Source of the DNA: Rhizobium leguminosarum
Lineage (GTDB): Bacteria; Pseudomonadota; Alphaproteobacteria; Rhizobiales; Rhizobiaceae
Length of the DNA stretch: 64,000 bases
Reading direction: 5' to 3'
NCBI RefSeq assembly: GCF_002953715.1
Contig: NZ_CP025012.1
Location: forward strand, 3,162,001-3,226,000
Shown: positions 8,393 through 18,102 of the stretch, one piece after another
How positions within the stretch are numbered: the first letter of the stretch is position 1
Layout of the letters: each line of letters starts with the position of its first letter
Position numbers and translations under genes: made by a program
The notes under the pieces: model-generated
Databases searched by the model: none
Seen by the model: only the letters and a program-made list of their open reading frames with translations
Told to the model about the DNA's origin: nothing

Positions 8393-9142
8393 ATGAAAGA
8401 TCAGCCCTCGCCTTTACGCGAAACCGACGACGATGCCCGCAAGCTCGCCCGCGTGCTTCTGCGCTCCGCCAGGCACGCGGCGATTGCCGTTCTCGCGCCC
8501 GAGACCGGCTTCCCCTTTGTCAGCCGCGTGCTCGTCGCCACCGATATCGACGGCATCCCCGTCATCCTGGTTTCGCAGCTGTCGGCTCATACCCGGGCGC
8601 TCGCCAGAGACCCGCGCGCCTCGCTCCTGACCGGCGAGCCCGGCAAGGGCGATCCCCTTGCCTATCCCCGTCTGACGACCCAATGCCTGGCAGAACCCGT
8701 CGAGCACAGCAGTCCATTCTACGCGCGGATTCGCGCGCGTTTTCTCGCTCGCCACCCCAAGGCGAAGCTTTATATCGATTTTCCTGATTTCCTGTTCTTC
8801 CGTCTCAAGCCTGAGCAGGCCAGCCTCAATGGCGGCTTCGGCCGCGCCTACCACCTCGAAGGGAACGATCTCGTAATCCAGTCGGCCGCGAATGAGGAGA
8901 TTGCCGCCGGGGCGGCAGCGACAGTGCGAGATTTAGTAGAACGCCATCCCGATGTCGAGGAAAGCCTTGCTACCAGGCTAAAGGCGCCGAAATCGGGTTC
9001 TTGGCGTATTTGTGGTATCGATCTCTCAGGTTTTGATATGATTTCCGGCGATTTTCTGCTGCGATACGAGTTCGAAACCCTGTCTGTGGATGCCGATCAC
9101 ATTTGTTCAAACATATCTAAAATAGCATACTCGATACCTTAA
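8393..9142 (+). CDS. HugZ-like / pyridoxamine 5'-phosphate oxidase-related protein
   Basis: The 249-residue protein matches the split-barrel FMN-binding family that includes the haem oxygenase HugZ. The N-terminal half (ARKLARVLLRSARHAAIAVL, then FPFVSRVLVATDIDGIPVIL) is the flavin-barrel part, and the C-terminal third resembles the DUF2470-type extension. HugZ-type members degrade haem, while others are general flavin oxidoreductases; the sequence alone does not separate these. The ATG at 8393 has a weak ribosome site and stands 31 bases after choV, so the gene may be read through from the cho operon. No haem uptake genes are nearby. Confidence 0.75.
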   Translation: MKDQPSPLRETDDDARKLARVLLRSARHAAIAVLAPETGFPFVSRVLVATDIDGIPVILVSQLSAHTRALARDPRASLLTGEPGKGDPLAYPRLTTQCLAEPVEHSSPFYARIRARFLARHPKAKLYIDFPDFLFFRLKPEQASLNGGFGRAYHLEGNDLVIQSAANEEIAAGAAATVRDLVERHPDVEESLATRLKAPKSGSWRICGIDLSGFDMISGDFLLRYEFETLSVDADHICSNISKIAYSIP

Positions 9143-9143
9143 A

Positions 9144-9159
9144 TTTAGGTATATACAAT
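9144..9159 (+). promoter_or_regulatory. Candidate NolR-binding box upstream of nolR
   Basis: The sequence TTTAG, nine bases, then AT exactly fits the published NolR operator consensus (A/T)TTAG-N9-A(T/A). It sits about 100 bases upstream of the NolR-type gene, right after the stop of the previous gene. This position fits the known negative autoregulation of nolR. Binding is inferred, not shown. Confidence 0.55.
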
Positions 9160-9257
9160 CTTCGAGCCCAGTTGCTAGTTTTTGGTGTCAGTCAAAATCC
9201 CGGCTGGCGGCCTGCGCCAACACACTTGATGTACGTTTCGCATTAGGAAGATAACAT

Positions 9258-9575
9258 ATGGAAACCTCTGATTTGGCCGATCACACGAACGTGGCGGCAG
9301 CTTTATTGTCGGCCATGGCAAACCCGAAAAGATTGCTGATCCTGTGTAGCCTCGTAAAGGGCGAAGTAGCCGTCGGCGTGCTTGCGACGCAGGTCGGGCT
9401 CAGCCAGTCCGCTCTCTCTCAGCACCTGTCGAAACTGCGCGCTCAAAAGCTGGTCAAGACCCGCCGGGACGCACAAACCATCTATTATTCGAGTACCTCC
9501 GAGCCGGTCATGAAGATCCTGGCAACGCTCGAAGACATTTACCTCGTGCAGAACCGGAATAGATCCGCCGCTTAA
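9258..9575 (+). CDS. nolR: NolR-type ArsR-family transcriptional regulator
   Basis: The 105-residue winged-helix protein contains AMANPKRLLILCSLVKGEVA, the recognition-helix region VGLSQSALSQHLSKLRAQKL, and the wing TRRDAQTIYYS. These are characteristic of NolR, the global repressor of nod and other genes in Rhizobium and Sinorhizobium. It lacks the cysteine metal sites of metal-sensing ArsR proteins. It is slightly shorter than the S. meliloti protein, mainly at the ends. The ATG is preceded by an A/G-rich GGAAG sequence. A consensus NolR box lies in its own upstream region, and a long inverted repeat follows the gene. The family call is firm; orthology to nolR is likely but not proven. Confidence 0.8.
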   Translation: METSDLADHTNVAAALLSAMANPKRLLILCSLVKGEVAVGVLATQVGLSQSALSQHLSKLRAQKLVKTRRDAQTIYYSSTSEPVMKILATLEDIYLVQNRNRSAA

Positions 9576-9932
9576 TGATAGCGCTGACATGAATGTCGGC
9601 CGATGCCGTGCTGCAAGGGAATGTTCCCGGAGGCTTGGTAACGATATTTCAGCACGTGAACCTTATGGCACGACCGGCAAATTTGCGATTTGCCGGTCGT
9701 GCCTTTGAATGCCCTGGTCTTTCTGCTCCTTTCGCCGGCGGCGAAGGAATTGCAGCCTCATCCCGCTGAAGCGCTCGCCCCATGATCGACCGAAGCAAGT
9801 TGAGCTTCCTGTCAGGAACCGTTCTCTGGACTTTTCCCGTTGACGCCTTGGGAAGCCCTGATAATTTGACCGGGCAGTAAAAATATGGGCGTGAAGCCCC
9901 GGGAAAGGGCCGTCAGCGGCCAGGAGAACAGC
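9576..9932. other. Intergenic region between nolR and the aminotransferase gene
   Basis: The region contains the inverted repeat described separately, and no frame with recognisable coding features. A leader of about 200 bases before the aminotransferase gene probably contains its promoter, but I could not identify -35/-10 boxes with confidence. Confidence 0.4.
9668..9702. terminator. 15-bp perfect inverted repeat after nolR
   Basis: The arms GCACGACCGGCAAAT and ATTTGCCGGTCGTGC pair perfectly around a 5-base loop. The tail is only weakly T-rich (CTTTGAAT), so it may be a terminator for nolR or a regulatory palindrome for the downstream gene. Confidence 0.55.
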
Positions 9933-11258
9933 ATGTCCAATCGCCTCAACGCACCGAACGATCTTCGCGCCTTCTGGATGCCGTTTACGGCAAATCGCCA
10001 GTTCAAGAAGGAGCCGCGTTTGTTCGTCGGCGCCAAGGACATGTACTATACGACCCATGACGGCCGTCAGGTGCTGGACGGCACGGCTGGCCTCTGGTGC
10101 GTCAATGCCGGCCACTGCCGCCCAAAGATCACCGAAGCGATCCGCGAGCAGGCCGGCGAGCTCGATTACGCGCCGGCCTTCCAGCTCGGCCATCCCAAGG
10201 CCTTCGAACTGGCAAACCGCCTGGTCGACATTGCCCCGGAAGGCCTGAACCACGTTCTCTACACCAACTCCGGTTCCGAATCCGTCGAGACGGCGCTCAA
10301 GGTGGCGCTCGCCTATCACCGGGTGAAGGGCAATGGATCACGGTTCCGCCTGATCGGCCGCGAGCGTGGCTATCACGGCGTCAATTTCGGCGGCATCTCC
10401 GTCGGCGGCATCGTCACCAATCGCAAGATGTTCGGCACGCTGCTGACCGGCGTCGATCACATGCCGCACACCCACCAGCCCGGCAAGAACAACTTCACCC
10501 GCGGCGAGCCCGAGCATGGCGGCGACATCGCCACCGAGCTCGAGCGTATCGTCACCCTGCATGACGCCTCCACCGTCGCCGCCGTCATCGTCGAGCCGGT
10601 GGCGGGCTCCACCGGCGTCTTGATCCCGCCGAAGGGCTACCTGCAGAAGCTGCGCGAGATCTGCACCAAGCACGGCATCCTTCTGATCTTCGACGAGGTC
10701 ATCACCGGCTTCGGCCGCCTCGGCGCCCCCTTCGCTGCGCAATATTACGACGTCAAGCCCGACATGATCACTGCCGCCAAGGGATTGACAAATGGCGTCA
10801 TCCCGATGGGCGCCGTCTTCGTCACCTCCGAGATTCATGATGCCTTCATGAACGGCCCGGAGCACATGATCGAGTTCTTCCACGGCTACACCTATTCCGG
10901 CAACCCGATCGCCTCCGCCGCCGCACTCGCCACGCTCGATACCTACAAGGAAGAGGGGCTGCTGACACGCGCCGCCGAGCTTTCCGACTACTGGGCCGAT
11001 GCGCTGCATTCGCTGAAGGACTGCCCCAATGTCATCGACATCAGGAACACTGGCCTGATCGGCGCGATCGAACTCGACCCGATCGCCGGCGAGCCGACCA
11101 AGCGCGCCTTCACCGCTTTCCTGAAAGCCTATGAAAGCGGCCTGCTGATCCGCACCACCGGCGATATCATTGCACTCTCACCGCCGCTGATCATCGAAAA
11201 GCACCATATCGACGAGCTCTTCGGCAAGCTGCGGACGATCCTGCAGAACAATATCTGA
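9933..11258 (+). CDS. Omega-amino acid (beta-alanine)--pyruvate aminotransferase
   Basis: The 441-residue protein is a class III PLP-dependent aminotransferase. It carries the cofactor-binding Asp in LLIFDEVITGFGR (Asp254) and the Schiff-base lysine in AAKGLTNG (Lys283). Overall similarity is to omega-amino-acid:pyruvate transaminases, which transfer the terminal amino group of beta-alanine and related compounds to pyruvate. In some bacteria these act in pyrimidine, polyamine or taurine catabolism; no pathway partner is adjacent here. The ATG follows CAGGAGAACAGC; sixteen upstream in-frame codons were not included. A stem-loop follows the stop. Confidence 0.88.
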   Translation: MSNRLNAPNDLRAFWMPFTANRQFKKEPRLFVGAKDMYYTTHDGRQVLDGTAGLWCVNAGHCRPKITEAIREQAGELDYAPAFQLGHPKAFELANRLVDIAPEGLNHVLYTNSGSESVETALKVALAYHRVKGNGSRFRLIGRERGYHGVNFGGISVGGIVTNRKMFGTLLTGVDHMPHTHQPGKNNFTRGEPEHGGDIATELERIVTLHDASTVAAVIVEPVAGSTGVLIPPKGYLQKLREICTKHGILLIFDEVITGFGRLGAPFAAQYYDVKPDMITAAKGLTNGVIPMGAVFVTSEIHDAFMNGPEHMIEFFHGYTYSGNPIASAAALATLDTYKEEGLLTRAAELSDYWADALHSLKDCPNVIDIRNTGLIGAIELDPIAGEPTKRAFTAFLKAYESGLLIRTTGDIIALSPPLIIEKHHIDELFGKLRTILQNNI

Positions 11259-11304
11259 GAAGCGCTGAAGTTTCCGGCAAAAGGGCATGCAGCACATCAA
11301 GGTA

Positions 11305-11345
11305 TTACAGCCCCGCGCGTCTGAAAAAGACACGCGGGGCTGTAA
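11305..11345. terminator. Stem-loop between convergent aminotransferase and HD-GYP genes
   Basis: Arms TTACAGCCCCGCG and CGCGGGGCTGTAA pair perfectly over 13 bp, and the inner GTCT/AGAC bases can extend the stem past a small bulge. A CCCCTTTTG tract follows about 12 bases later. Being symmetrical and between convergent genes, it can act in both directions. Confidence 0.7.
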
Positions 11346-11384
11346 GTCCACGCGGGCCCCTTTTGTTGCGAAGCTAGATAGACC

Positions 11385-12296
11385 TCAGGCCACCGCGACG
11401 ACGGAAAGGCAGAGGGCGAATTTCTTCAACAGCCGGCGATCGAAATGCCCTTCGTTACCAAGCATCCATTTCAGTGCTTGGCTCGCGCTCCATGGCGCCC
11501 TGTACGGCCGCACCGAGGTGATGGCGTCATAGACGTCGCAAATCGCAGCAATACGCGCATGGAGGCTGACCTGCGCCTCGGAAAGTTTGCGGGGATAGCC
11601 CTTGCCGTCGATACGCTCATGATGGTTGAGGCAGACGTCGAGAACGATCTCCGACATGCCTTCCTGACGCGACAGGATTGCGTGTCCCTTTTCCGGATGG
11701 TCGCGGATCATCTTGATCTCGTCCTCGTCCAGGGGGCCTTCCTTGTTGAGTATCTCGAGCGGAATTTCGAGCTTGCCGACGTCGTGCAGCAATCCTGCTG
11801 TGCCGAGCATCTGAACAGTCGTTTCGTCAAGTCCGAGATGACGGCTGAAAAGGATCATCAGCGCGCTCACTGAAATCGAATGCAGGAACGTTGCCTCGTC
11901 CTTGGATTTCAGACGCGTAACGCTCAGAAAGACCGTGGGATTCTGATCGATGGACTTGGAGACCGAGGAAATCACCGGCGCCACTTGATCGACGCTGATC
12001 CCATCGCCGTGCTGGAGTCGACCGAAAACGCTTTCCAGCACCTGCATGGATTTCTGGATGGTCTCGCGTGCCGCCTTGGTGTCGATCTCGATATTGCCAC
12101 CTGGCAGGCCGTCAATATCCAGGCCTCTGCTGGTGTTGATAATCACGCCTGTCATGCTCTTGCGAAGCTTCTGGGCATCGATTTCACGGCGCAGAAGAAA
12201 TCTTCGCTTGGACAGAAAAGGATCCTGCCACGCACCCTCGATCGCCTCGACAAACATTCCGGTGCGCACCTGTCTGGCTTCGACCCGCTTGAGCAT
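11385..12296 (-). CDS. HD-GYP domain protein with N-terminal DUF3391 (putative c-di-GMP phosphodiesterase)
   Basis: The protein has an N-terminal DUF3391-like domain (LKRVEARQVRTGMFVEAIEG onward) and a C-terminal HD-GYP domain. HD-GYP hallmarks are present: HSISVSAL, the metal-binding His-Asp in GLLHDVGKLEIP, and HHERIDGKGYP. Members of this family hydrolyse cyclic di-GMP and so influence motility and biofilm formation. I chose the ATG at 12296 because the protein family starts with LKRV; the upstream in-frame 35 codons are poor. At about 304 residues it is shorter at the C-terminus than many relatives, but the catalytic motifs are intact. Confidence 0.85.
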   Translation of the reverse strand: MLKRVEARQVRTGMFVEAIEGAWQDPFLSKRRFLLRREIDAQKLRKSMTGVIINTSRGLDIDGLPGGNIEIDTKAARETIQKSMQVLESVFGRLQHGDGISVDQVAPVISSVSKSIDQNPTVFLSVTRLKSKDEATFLHSISVSALMILFSRHLGLDETTVQMLGTAGLLHDVGKLEIPLEILNKEGPLDEDEIKMIRDHPEKGHAILSRQEGMSEIVLDVCLNHHERIDGKGYPRKLSEAQVSLHARIAAICDVYDAITSVRPYRAPWSASQALKWMLGNEGHFDRRLLKKFALCLSVVAVA

Positions 12297-12783
12297 CCAG
12301 ATCTCTATTCCTGAAATATCTCTCTGTTTATTGTCGACCGTTCTTTTGCATCGCAGCAATATATGCGCGAATAATGGTTCTACCCCAATTGGTAGAATCA
12401 AGTGTTAATCTCGAAACAGAATTCGAATATTCGGAAGGACGAAGAGAGCTTCTGCGACATTCGGCAGGTTTTGTCGGCGCACTGCTGACGCGGGGTACCG
12501 GCACCCTCTAGAAATCGGCAGACGGTGTCAAAATCGACGATTTCGGATGATTTCGCCCCGGATCGGCTCAATTCTCGTTTCATTTTGTTATCAACTTGCG
12601 GAATCTCACCAAAATTCCTAGAAATCTTGCCGTTGCACCCATTCGAGCCAAATATGGCCGGGGACGCATTGATCGCGCCGATATCGATCGTCCTTGGCAC
12701 GGCCTTGGGGCCGTTGAACGATCCGGAAAAGCCGGCGCGACGCTTCATCGCGGGTCGAATGACCCCATCCAAGGAGACAGACA
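12297..12783. other. Divergent intergenic region before the Leu/Ile/Val-binding protein gene
   Basis: This stretch of almost 490 bases separates two divergent genes and must contain both promoters. The ribosome site AAGGAGACAGACA stands just before the binding-protein ATG. A TGGCAC near 12695 resembles half of a sigma-54 promoter but lacks the -12 GC and was rejected. I see no gene or repeat in it. Confidence 0.4.
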
Positions 12784-13887
12784 ATGACCCTCAAGACATT
12801 GACGGCGACCCTCGTCGCGTCACTCGCCTTTGCGCCGCTTGCCCATGCCGATATCACCATCGGCCTGATCGCGCCGCTGACCGGCCCCGTCGCTGCCTAT
12901 GGCGACCAGGTGAAGAACGGCGCTCAGACAGCCGTCGACGAGATCAACAAGAAGGGCGGGATTCTCGGCGAGAAGGTCGTCCTCGAACTGACCGACGATG
13001 CCGGCGAGCCGAAGCAGGGCGTTTCCGCCGCCAACAAGGTCGTCGGCGACGGCATCCGCTTCGTCGTCGGCCCGGTGACATCGGGCGTCGCCATTCCCGT
13101 TTCGGACGTGCTTGCCGAAAACGGCGTGTTGATGGTCACCCCGACCGCGACGGCCCCCGACCTGACCAAGCGCGGTCTGACCAACGTGCTGCGCACCTGC
13201 GGCCGCGACGACCAGCAGGCCGAAGTCTCCGCCAAATATGTGCTGAAGAATTTCAAGGACAAGCGCGTCGCCATCGTCAACGACAAGGGCGCCTACGGCA
13301 AGGGCCTCGCCGACGCCTTCAAGGCGACGTTGAACGCCGGCGGCATCACCGAAGTCGTTAATGACGCGATCACGCCTGGTGACAAGGATTTCAGCGCGCT
13401 CACCACCCGCATCAAGTCCGAGAAGGTCGACGTGGTCTATTTCGGCGGCTACCACCCGGAAGGCGGCCTGCTCGCCCGCCAGTTGCATGACCTCGCCGCC
13501 AACGCGACGATCATCGGCGGCGACGGACTCTCCAACACCGAATTCTGGGCAATCGGCACGGATGCGGCAGGAGGCACGATCTTCACCAACGCTTCGGACG
13601 CCACCAAGAGCCCGGATTCCAAAGCCGCAGCCGATGCGCTCGCCGCCAGGAACATCCCGGCCGAGGCCTTCACGCTGAACGCCTATGCCGCCGTCGAAGT
13701 GCTGAAAGCCGGCATCGAGAAGGCCGGCAGCGCCGAGGATGCGGAAGCCGTCGCGACCGCGTTGAAGGACGGCAAGGAGATCCCGACCGCCATCGGCAAG
13801 GTCACCTACGGCGAGACCGGCGACCTGACCTCGCAGAGCTTCTCGCTCTACAAGTGGGAAGCCGGCAAGATCGTCACCGCCGAGTAA
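12784..13887 (+). CDS. Branched-chain amino-acid-type ABC transporter substrate-binding protein
   Basis: The 367-residue precursor has a signal peptide ending at AHA (about residue 22) and the type I periplasmic-binding fold of LivJ/LivK proteins. It starts after the signal with [20 protein letters not shown] and carries the family motif [20 protein letters not shown]. It probably binds leucine, isoleucine, valine or a related amino acid in the periplasm. No permease or ATPase genes are adjacent, so it must use a transporter encoded elsewhere, as is usual for orphan binding proteins in rhizobia. An intrinsic terminator follows the stop. The exact ligand cannot be read from the sequence. Confidence 0.88.
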   Translation: MTLKTLTATLVASLAFAPLAHADITIGLIAPLTGPVAAYGDQVKNGAQTAVDEINKKGGILGEKVVLELTDDAGEPKQGVSAANKVVGDGIRFVVGPVTSGVAIPVSDVLAENGVLMVTPTATAPDLTKRGLTNVLRTCGRDDQQAEVSAKYVLKNFKDKRVAIVNDKGAYGKGLADAFKATLNAGGITEVVNDAITPGDKDFSALTTRIKSEKVDVVYFGGYHPEGGLLARQLHDLAANATIIGGDGLSNTEFWAIGTDAAGGTIFTNASDATKSPDSKAAADALAARNIPAEAFTLNAYAAVEVLKAGIEKAGSAEDAEAVATALKDGKEIPTAIGKVTYGETGDLTSQSFSLYKWEAGKIVTAE

Positions 13888-13910
13888 TCGACGAGCCCAC
13901 TGAAAACAGG

Positions 13911-13934
13911 ATCGGGCGCATCACGGCGCCCGAT
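13911..13934. terminator. Intrinsic terminator after the binding-protein gene
   Basis: The arms ATCGGGCGC and GCGCCCGAT (9 bp) enclose a 6-base loop and are followed by TACTTTTG. It lies between convergent genes and ends the upstream transcript. Confidence 0.75.
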
Positions 13935-13960
13935 TACTTTTGCAGACGCTGGACTGCAGA

Positions 13961-14251
13961 TCAGTCCGCCTTCTTCGCATCCTGACGCAGGTAGCTCTCC
14001 ACTGTTGGATGTTTGATAAGCACCATCGGTTGACGATAATTCCAACTGGGTTTTGGGTTTGAAATCCGCGCGTAGAAACTGGCGACCACGACACGCTTAA
14101 GGTCTTCATCGGAAGCAACACTTCCAGTCGACTTTCCGAGAATGATCTGGCTGACCTTTCCATGTTTGTCAGTCGTGAGTACAGCTGAGTTGTTCACACA
14201 GCCGCTCAACAGAAAAACAGCCACGCAGGCCGCCGAAATAATTGCTTTCAT
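13961..14251 (-). CDS. Small putative lipoprotein
   Basis: The predicted 96-residue protein begins with a short basic end and a hydrophobic stretch closing in the lipobox LLSGC, so Cys18 is the likely lipidated residue and the mature protein is a membrane-anchored lipoprotein of about 79 residues. The remainder (ending KHPTVESYLRQDAKKAD) is polar and matches no family I recognise. I chose the internal ATG that gives the lipobox rather than the 35-codon upstream extension. It is convergent with the binding-protein gene and divergent from adenine deaminase. Function unknown. Confidence 0.6.
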   Translation of the reverse strand: MKAIISAACVAVFLLSGCVNNSAVLTTDKHGKVSQIILGKSTGSVASDEDLKRVVVASFYARISNPKPSWNYRQPMVLIKHPTVESYLRQDAKKAD

Positions 14252-14400
14252 ATCATGACCTTGAGTTGGAAAACGACATCTGTATTCTCGCCTCACTAGC
14301 ACTGCTGCCACCGAGGCAAAAGCAGCCGGAAATACAATCCAAGTGATTTCCAGCATCCGTCGGCATCAGCGACAGAAACCAGTCGAAGAGGTAGCAATTC

Positions 14401-16098
14401 ATGACCACCAAGCTCGAACGTCTCATCGACCAGGGCGTCGGCCGCGTGCAGGCCGATATTGTGTTAAAGGGCGGCCGTTTCTTCGACCTCGTTACCGGCG
14501 AACTCGTCCTGTCGGACATTGCCATCGGCGCCGATCGCATCGTCGGCACCTCAGGCAATTATGATGGCGAGACTGAGATCGATATATCCGGCAGGATCGT
14601 CGTTCCCGGCTTCATCGACACGCATCTGCATATCGAATCTTCACTCGTCACACCGCATGAATTCGATCGCTGCGTTCTGCCCTACGGCGTGACGACCGCC
14701 ATCTGCGATCCGCACGAAATCGCCAATGTGCTCGGAACCGCCGGCATCGAATTCTTTCTCGAATCCGCGCTGGAGACGATCATGGACATCCGCGTCCAGC
14801 TCTCCTCCTGCGTTCCGGCGACGCATCTCGAAACCTCCGGCGCCGATCTGCCAATCGAGCGCCTCCTGCCCTACCGCCACCATCCGAAGGTCATCGGCCT
14901 TGCCGAATTCATGAATTTCCCTGGCGTAATCCACAAGGATCCCGTCTGCATGGCCAAGCTTGAGGCCTTCCAGGGCGGCCATATCGACGGTCACGCGCCG
15001 CTGCTGTCCGGCAACGATCTCAACGGTTACCTCGCAGCCGGCATCCGCACCGAGCACGAATGCACGACCGCCGCCGAAGCGCTGGAAAAGATCCGCAAGG
15101 GCATGCATATCCTCGTGCGCGAGGGTTCGGTATCCAAGGATCTCGCGGCGCTGATACCCATTATCACCGAGCGGCTTTCACCCTTCCTCGCGCTCTGCAC
15201 CGACGACCGCAATCCGCTCGATATCGCCGAACAGGGCCATCTCGATCACATGATCCGCACGGCCATTGCAAGTGGCGTCGAGCCCCTGGCGATCTATCGC
15301 GCCGCCTCGATTTCGGCCGCCCGCGCCTTCGGCCTCAGGGACCGCGGCCTGGTCGCGCCGGGCTGGCGCGCCGATCTGGTGGTTCTCGACAGCCTGGAAA
15401 ACTGCCGCGCCGACATGATCTTCTCCGCCGGCCGCCGCGTCACCGATGCGCTCTTTTCCTCGCGCAGACCGGTTGCCCCGATCGGCCTCGACAGCGTCAA
15501 GGCAAGGCCCGTCAACGCCGCCCATTTCGGCGTCCCGGTCGCCGAGGGCGAAACACCTGTCATCGGCGTCATGCCGGGCAAGATCATCACCGAGCATCGC
15601 CGCTACCGCCTGCCCGTCAGGGGCAACGAGACGACCGTCGATCTTGCCAACGATATCATCAAGGTCGCCGTCATCGAGCGCCACGGCAAGAACGGCAACC
15701 ATGCCAACGGCTTCGTCCAGGGCTTCGGCCTGAAGAAGGGTGCGATCGCCTCGACCGTCGGCCATGACAGCCACAATATCTGCGTGGTCGGCGTCAGCGA
15801 GGACGACATGGCCTGCGCCGCAAACCGCCTCGGCGAGATCAAGGGCGGCTTCGTCGTCGTCGAAGACGGTAAGGTCACCGGCGAAATCGCCCTGCCCATC
15901 GCCGGTCTTATGAGCCTCGAGCCCTACGAGACGGTTCGCGACATCCTCCACCATCTGCGCAAGGCCGCCTTCGCGCTCGGCGCCACGCTGGAAGAACCCT
16001 TCCTTCAGCTCGCTTTCCTGCCGCTGCCGGTCATCCCGCACCTGAAGATATCCGACCGCGGCATGGTGGATGTGGACAAGTTCGCGCTCATCGGGTGA
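14401..16098 (+). CDS. ade: Adenine deaminase
   Basis: The 565-residue protein converts adenine to hypoxanthine and ammonia in purine salvage and catabolism. It belongs to the amidohydrolase superfamily: [19 protein letters not shown] carries the metal-binding histidines, followed by [15 protein letters not shown] and the C-terminal adenine-deaminase domain with [18 protein letters not shown] and [13 protein letters not shown]. Its length is normal for the Ade family. The hypoxanthine it makes is a substrate for the xanthine dehydrogenase encoded 29 kb downstream. The ATG has a GAAGAGGTAG-type ribosome site. Confidence 0.93.
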   Translation: MTTKLERLIDQGVGRVQADIVLKGGRFFDLVTGELVLSDIAIGADRIVGTSGNYDGETEIDISGRIVVPGFIDTHLHIESSLVTPHEFDRCVLPYGVTTAICDPHEIANVLGTAGIEFFLESALETIMDIRVQLSSCVPATHLETSGADLPIERLLPYRHHPKVIGLAEFMNFPGVIHKDPVCMAKLEAFQGGHIDGHAPLLSGNDLNGYLAAGIRTEHECTTAAEALEKIRKGMHILVREGSVSKDLAALIPIITERLSPFLALCTDDRNPLDIAEQGHLDHMIRTAIASGVEPLAIYRAASISAARAFGLRDRGLVAPGWRADLVVLDSLENCRADMIFSAGRRVTDALFSSRRPVAPIGLDSVKARPVNAAHFGVPVAEGETPVIGVMPGKIITEHRRYRLPVRGNETTVDLANDIIKVAVIERHGKNGNHANGFVQGFGLKKGAIASTVGHDSHNICVVGVSEDDMACAANRLGEIKGGFVVVEDGKVTGEIALPIAGLMSLEPYETVRDILHHLRKAAFALGATLEEPFLQLAFLPLPVIPHLKISDRGMVDVDKFALIG

Positions 16099-16170
16099 TG
16101 CAATTTCACGGCCGACTCCCCAGTGGGGCAGCCTTTGACCGTCGCCTTCATGGATATAGCAGCACGAACA

Positions 16171-17817
16171 TCAAACCCGCGCACAAAACCCGTCGAGCGC
16201 GGCAAGCTTCACCGATCCCGCGCCCGGTACCGCCCCGAAGCCCGGCATCGCAAGCGGTTCCTCGATCACCATGTCATCGGGCAGGCGGAATTCCGCCGGT
16301 TTGCGCGTCAGATTGAAAACGAAAAGCAGTTTTTCTCCGCCCTTTTCGCGGGTGAAGGCGAGCACGTCCTGGTTGGTGCCGATGAAGCTCATCTCGCCGT
16401 CGATCAGTGCCGGATGGCTCTTCCGGAATGCGAGCGTCTTGCGGTAGTGATGCAGCACCGAGCTGTCGCTCGCCTCCTGCGTGTCGACGGAAAGCGCTGC
16501 CTGCTCGTAAGGCACCGGCAGCCAGCTCTTTTCCGCGGAGGTGAAGCCCGCATGCGCCTTGCCCGCTTCCCAGGGCATCGGCGTGCGGCAGCCGTCGCGG
16601 CCCTTGAAGGCCGGCCAGAAGCGGATGCCGTAGGGGTCGCGCAGATCCTCGAAGGCGAGCTCTGCCTCGGGCAGGCCGAGTTCCTCGCCCTGATAGAGGC
16701 AGATCGAGCCCCGTAGCGCCGCAAGCACCGAGATTGCCAGCTTGGCGATGACTGGCCGCTCTTCCTCCGTCCGCGCGAAACGGCTGACATGACGCATGAC
16801 GTCGTGGTTGGAAAAAGCCCAGCAGACCCAGCCGTCCGTGACTGCCTTCTGGAAGGCCTCGACGCAGCCGCGAATATGCTCGGCGGTGAAATCCGGCCCG
16901 AGCAGATCGAATGTGTAGCACATGTGCAGCTTGTCGCCGCCACTCGTATAGGCGCCAACCGTCTTCAGCGAACGCGCGCCATCTCCGACTTCGCCGACGG
17001 TCGTACGATCCTCGTACTGATCGAGCAGCGCCCGGAAGCGCTTGAGGAAATCGACATTTTCCGGCTGCGTCTTGTCGTAGAGGTGGTTCTGCATGCCGTA
17101 GGGATTGCTGTCGGGCGCATCGAGGCCCGCGTCATTCTCATCAGGCTCGTGCGGCGGATTGCTTCTGAGCAGCTTGTCGCAGAAATAATAGTTGACCGTA
17201 TCCAGGCGGAAACCGTCCACGCCGCGGTCGAGCCAGAACTTCACCGTCTCGAGGACCGCATCCTGCACGGCTTTGCTGTGGAAGTTGAGATCCGGCTGCG
17301 AGGTCAGGAAATTGTGCTGGTAATATTGCCGGCGCACGCCATCCCACTCCCAGCCCGGCCCGCCGAAGATCGACAGCCAATTGTTCGGCGCCGTACCGTC
17401 CGGCTTCGGATCGGCCCAGACATACCAATCCGCCTTGGGATTGGTCCGGCTGGACCGGCTCTCGACGAACCAGGGATGCCGGTCGGAGGTGTGCGAGATC
17501 ACCTGGTCGATGACGACCTTGATGCCCAGCCTGTGTGCTTCGGCCATCATCTCGTCGAAATCGGCGAGCGTCCCGAAGATCGGATCGACGTCGCAATAAT
17601 CGGAAACGTCGTAGCCCATGTCGGCCATCGGCGACTTGAAGAAGGGCGAGAGCCAGATCGCGTCGACGCCGAGGCTGGCTATATGCGGCAGCCGGCGGGT
17701 TATTCCCCTGAGATCGCCGAGACCGTCGCTGTTGGTGTCCTGAAACGAGCGCGGATAGACCTGATAGATCACCGCGCCGCGCCACCAGTCCGCACTCCCG
17801 CCTGCCTGCAATGCCAT
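16171..17817 (-). CDS. Alpha-glucosidase, glycoside hydrolase family 13
   Basis: The 548-residue enzyme probably hydrolyses alpha-glucosides such as maltose, sucrose or trehalose in the cytoplasm; it has no signal peptide. GH13 features are clear: WWRGAVIYQVYPRSFQDTN at the N-terminus, the nucleophile Asp206 in GFRLDTVNY, the acid/base Glu276 in TTVGEVGD, and the third acid Asp339 in SNHDV. It is similar to rhizobial AglA, but the agl transport genes usually found beside aglA are missing here. I therefore leave the symbol open. The ATG follows AGGAGATG. Confidence 0.88.
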   Translation of the reverse strand: MALQAGGSADWWRGAVIYQVYPRSFQDTNSDGLGDLRGITRRLPHIASLGVDAIWLSPFFKSPMADMGYDVSDYCDVDPIFGTLADFDEMMAEAHRLGIKVVIDQVISHTSDRHPWFVESRSSRTNPKADWYVWADPKPDGTAPNNWLSIFGGPGWEWDGVRRQYYQHNFLTSQPDLNFHSKAVQDAVLETVKFWLDRGVDGFRLDTVNYYFCDKLLRSNPPHEPDENDAGLDAPDSNPYGMQNHLYDKTQPENVDFLKRFRALLDQYEDRTTVGEVGDGARSLKTVGAYTSGGDKLHMCYTFDLLGPDFTAEHIRGCVEAFQKAVTDGWVCWAFSNHDVMRHVSRFARTEEERPVIAKLAISVLAALRGSICLYQGEELGLPEAELAFEDLRDPYGIRFWPAFKGRDGCRTPMPWEAGKAHAGFTSAEKSWLPVPYEQAALSVDTQEASDSSVLHHYRKTLAFRKSHPALIDGEMSFIGTNQDVLAFTREKGGEKLLFVFNLTRKPAEFRLPDDMVIEEPLAMPGFGAVPGAGSVKLAALDGFCARV

Positions 17818-18102
17818 CGGCTACATCTCCTGCCTCGTTTGCGCTCGCCACACTAAAGCGGACAAAACAAAAGACAACCAGGTGAAGCCGTGATGAGAGC
17901 GTGGCTGATGTCGCGGCACATCGTCGCGATCCGACAAGGGGGAGACGTATATAGACTTGTCCACAACCCGTTTCCACGCTCCGGATTTGGGGTTGCAACG
18001 CAAAGCCTTTGCGATAATGTGCGCGCTGACCTGCACGTAAGAGGTCAAACACCGGGAACAAATGTCTAATAAAGGCGAAAAGCCTAGAAAGGTGGACCCA
18101 CC
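17818..18102. promoter_or_regulatory. Divergent promoter region between alpha-glucosidase and oppA
   Basis: The 285-base region lies between divergent genes and must carry promoters for both. A clear ribosome site (AGAAAGGTGGACCCACC) precedes oppA. No operator palindrome stood out. Confidence 0.4.

Noticed and set aside
12695..12710. TGGCAC resembling a sigma-54 promoter upstream of the amino-acid binding-protein gene
   Set aside because: The -12 part reads TTGGGG rather than TTGC(A/T), so the invariant GC is missing at the required distance.
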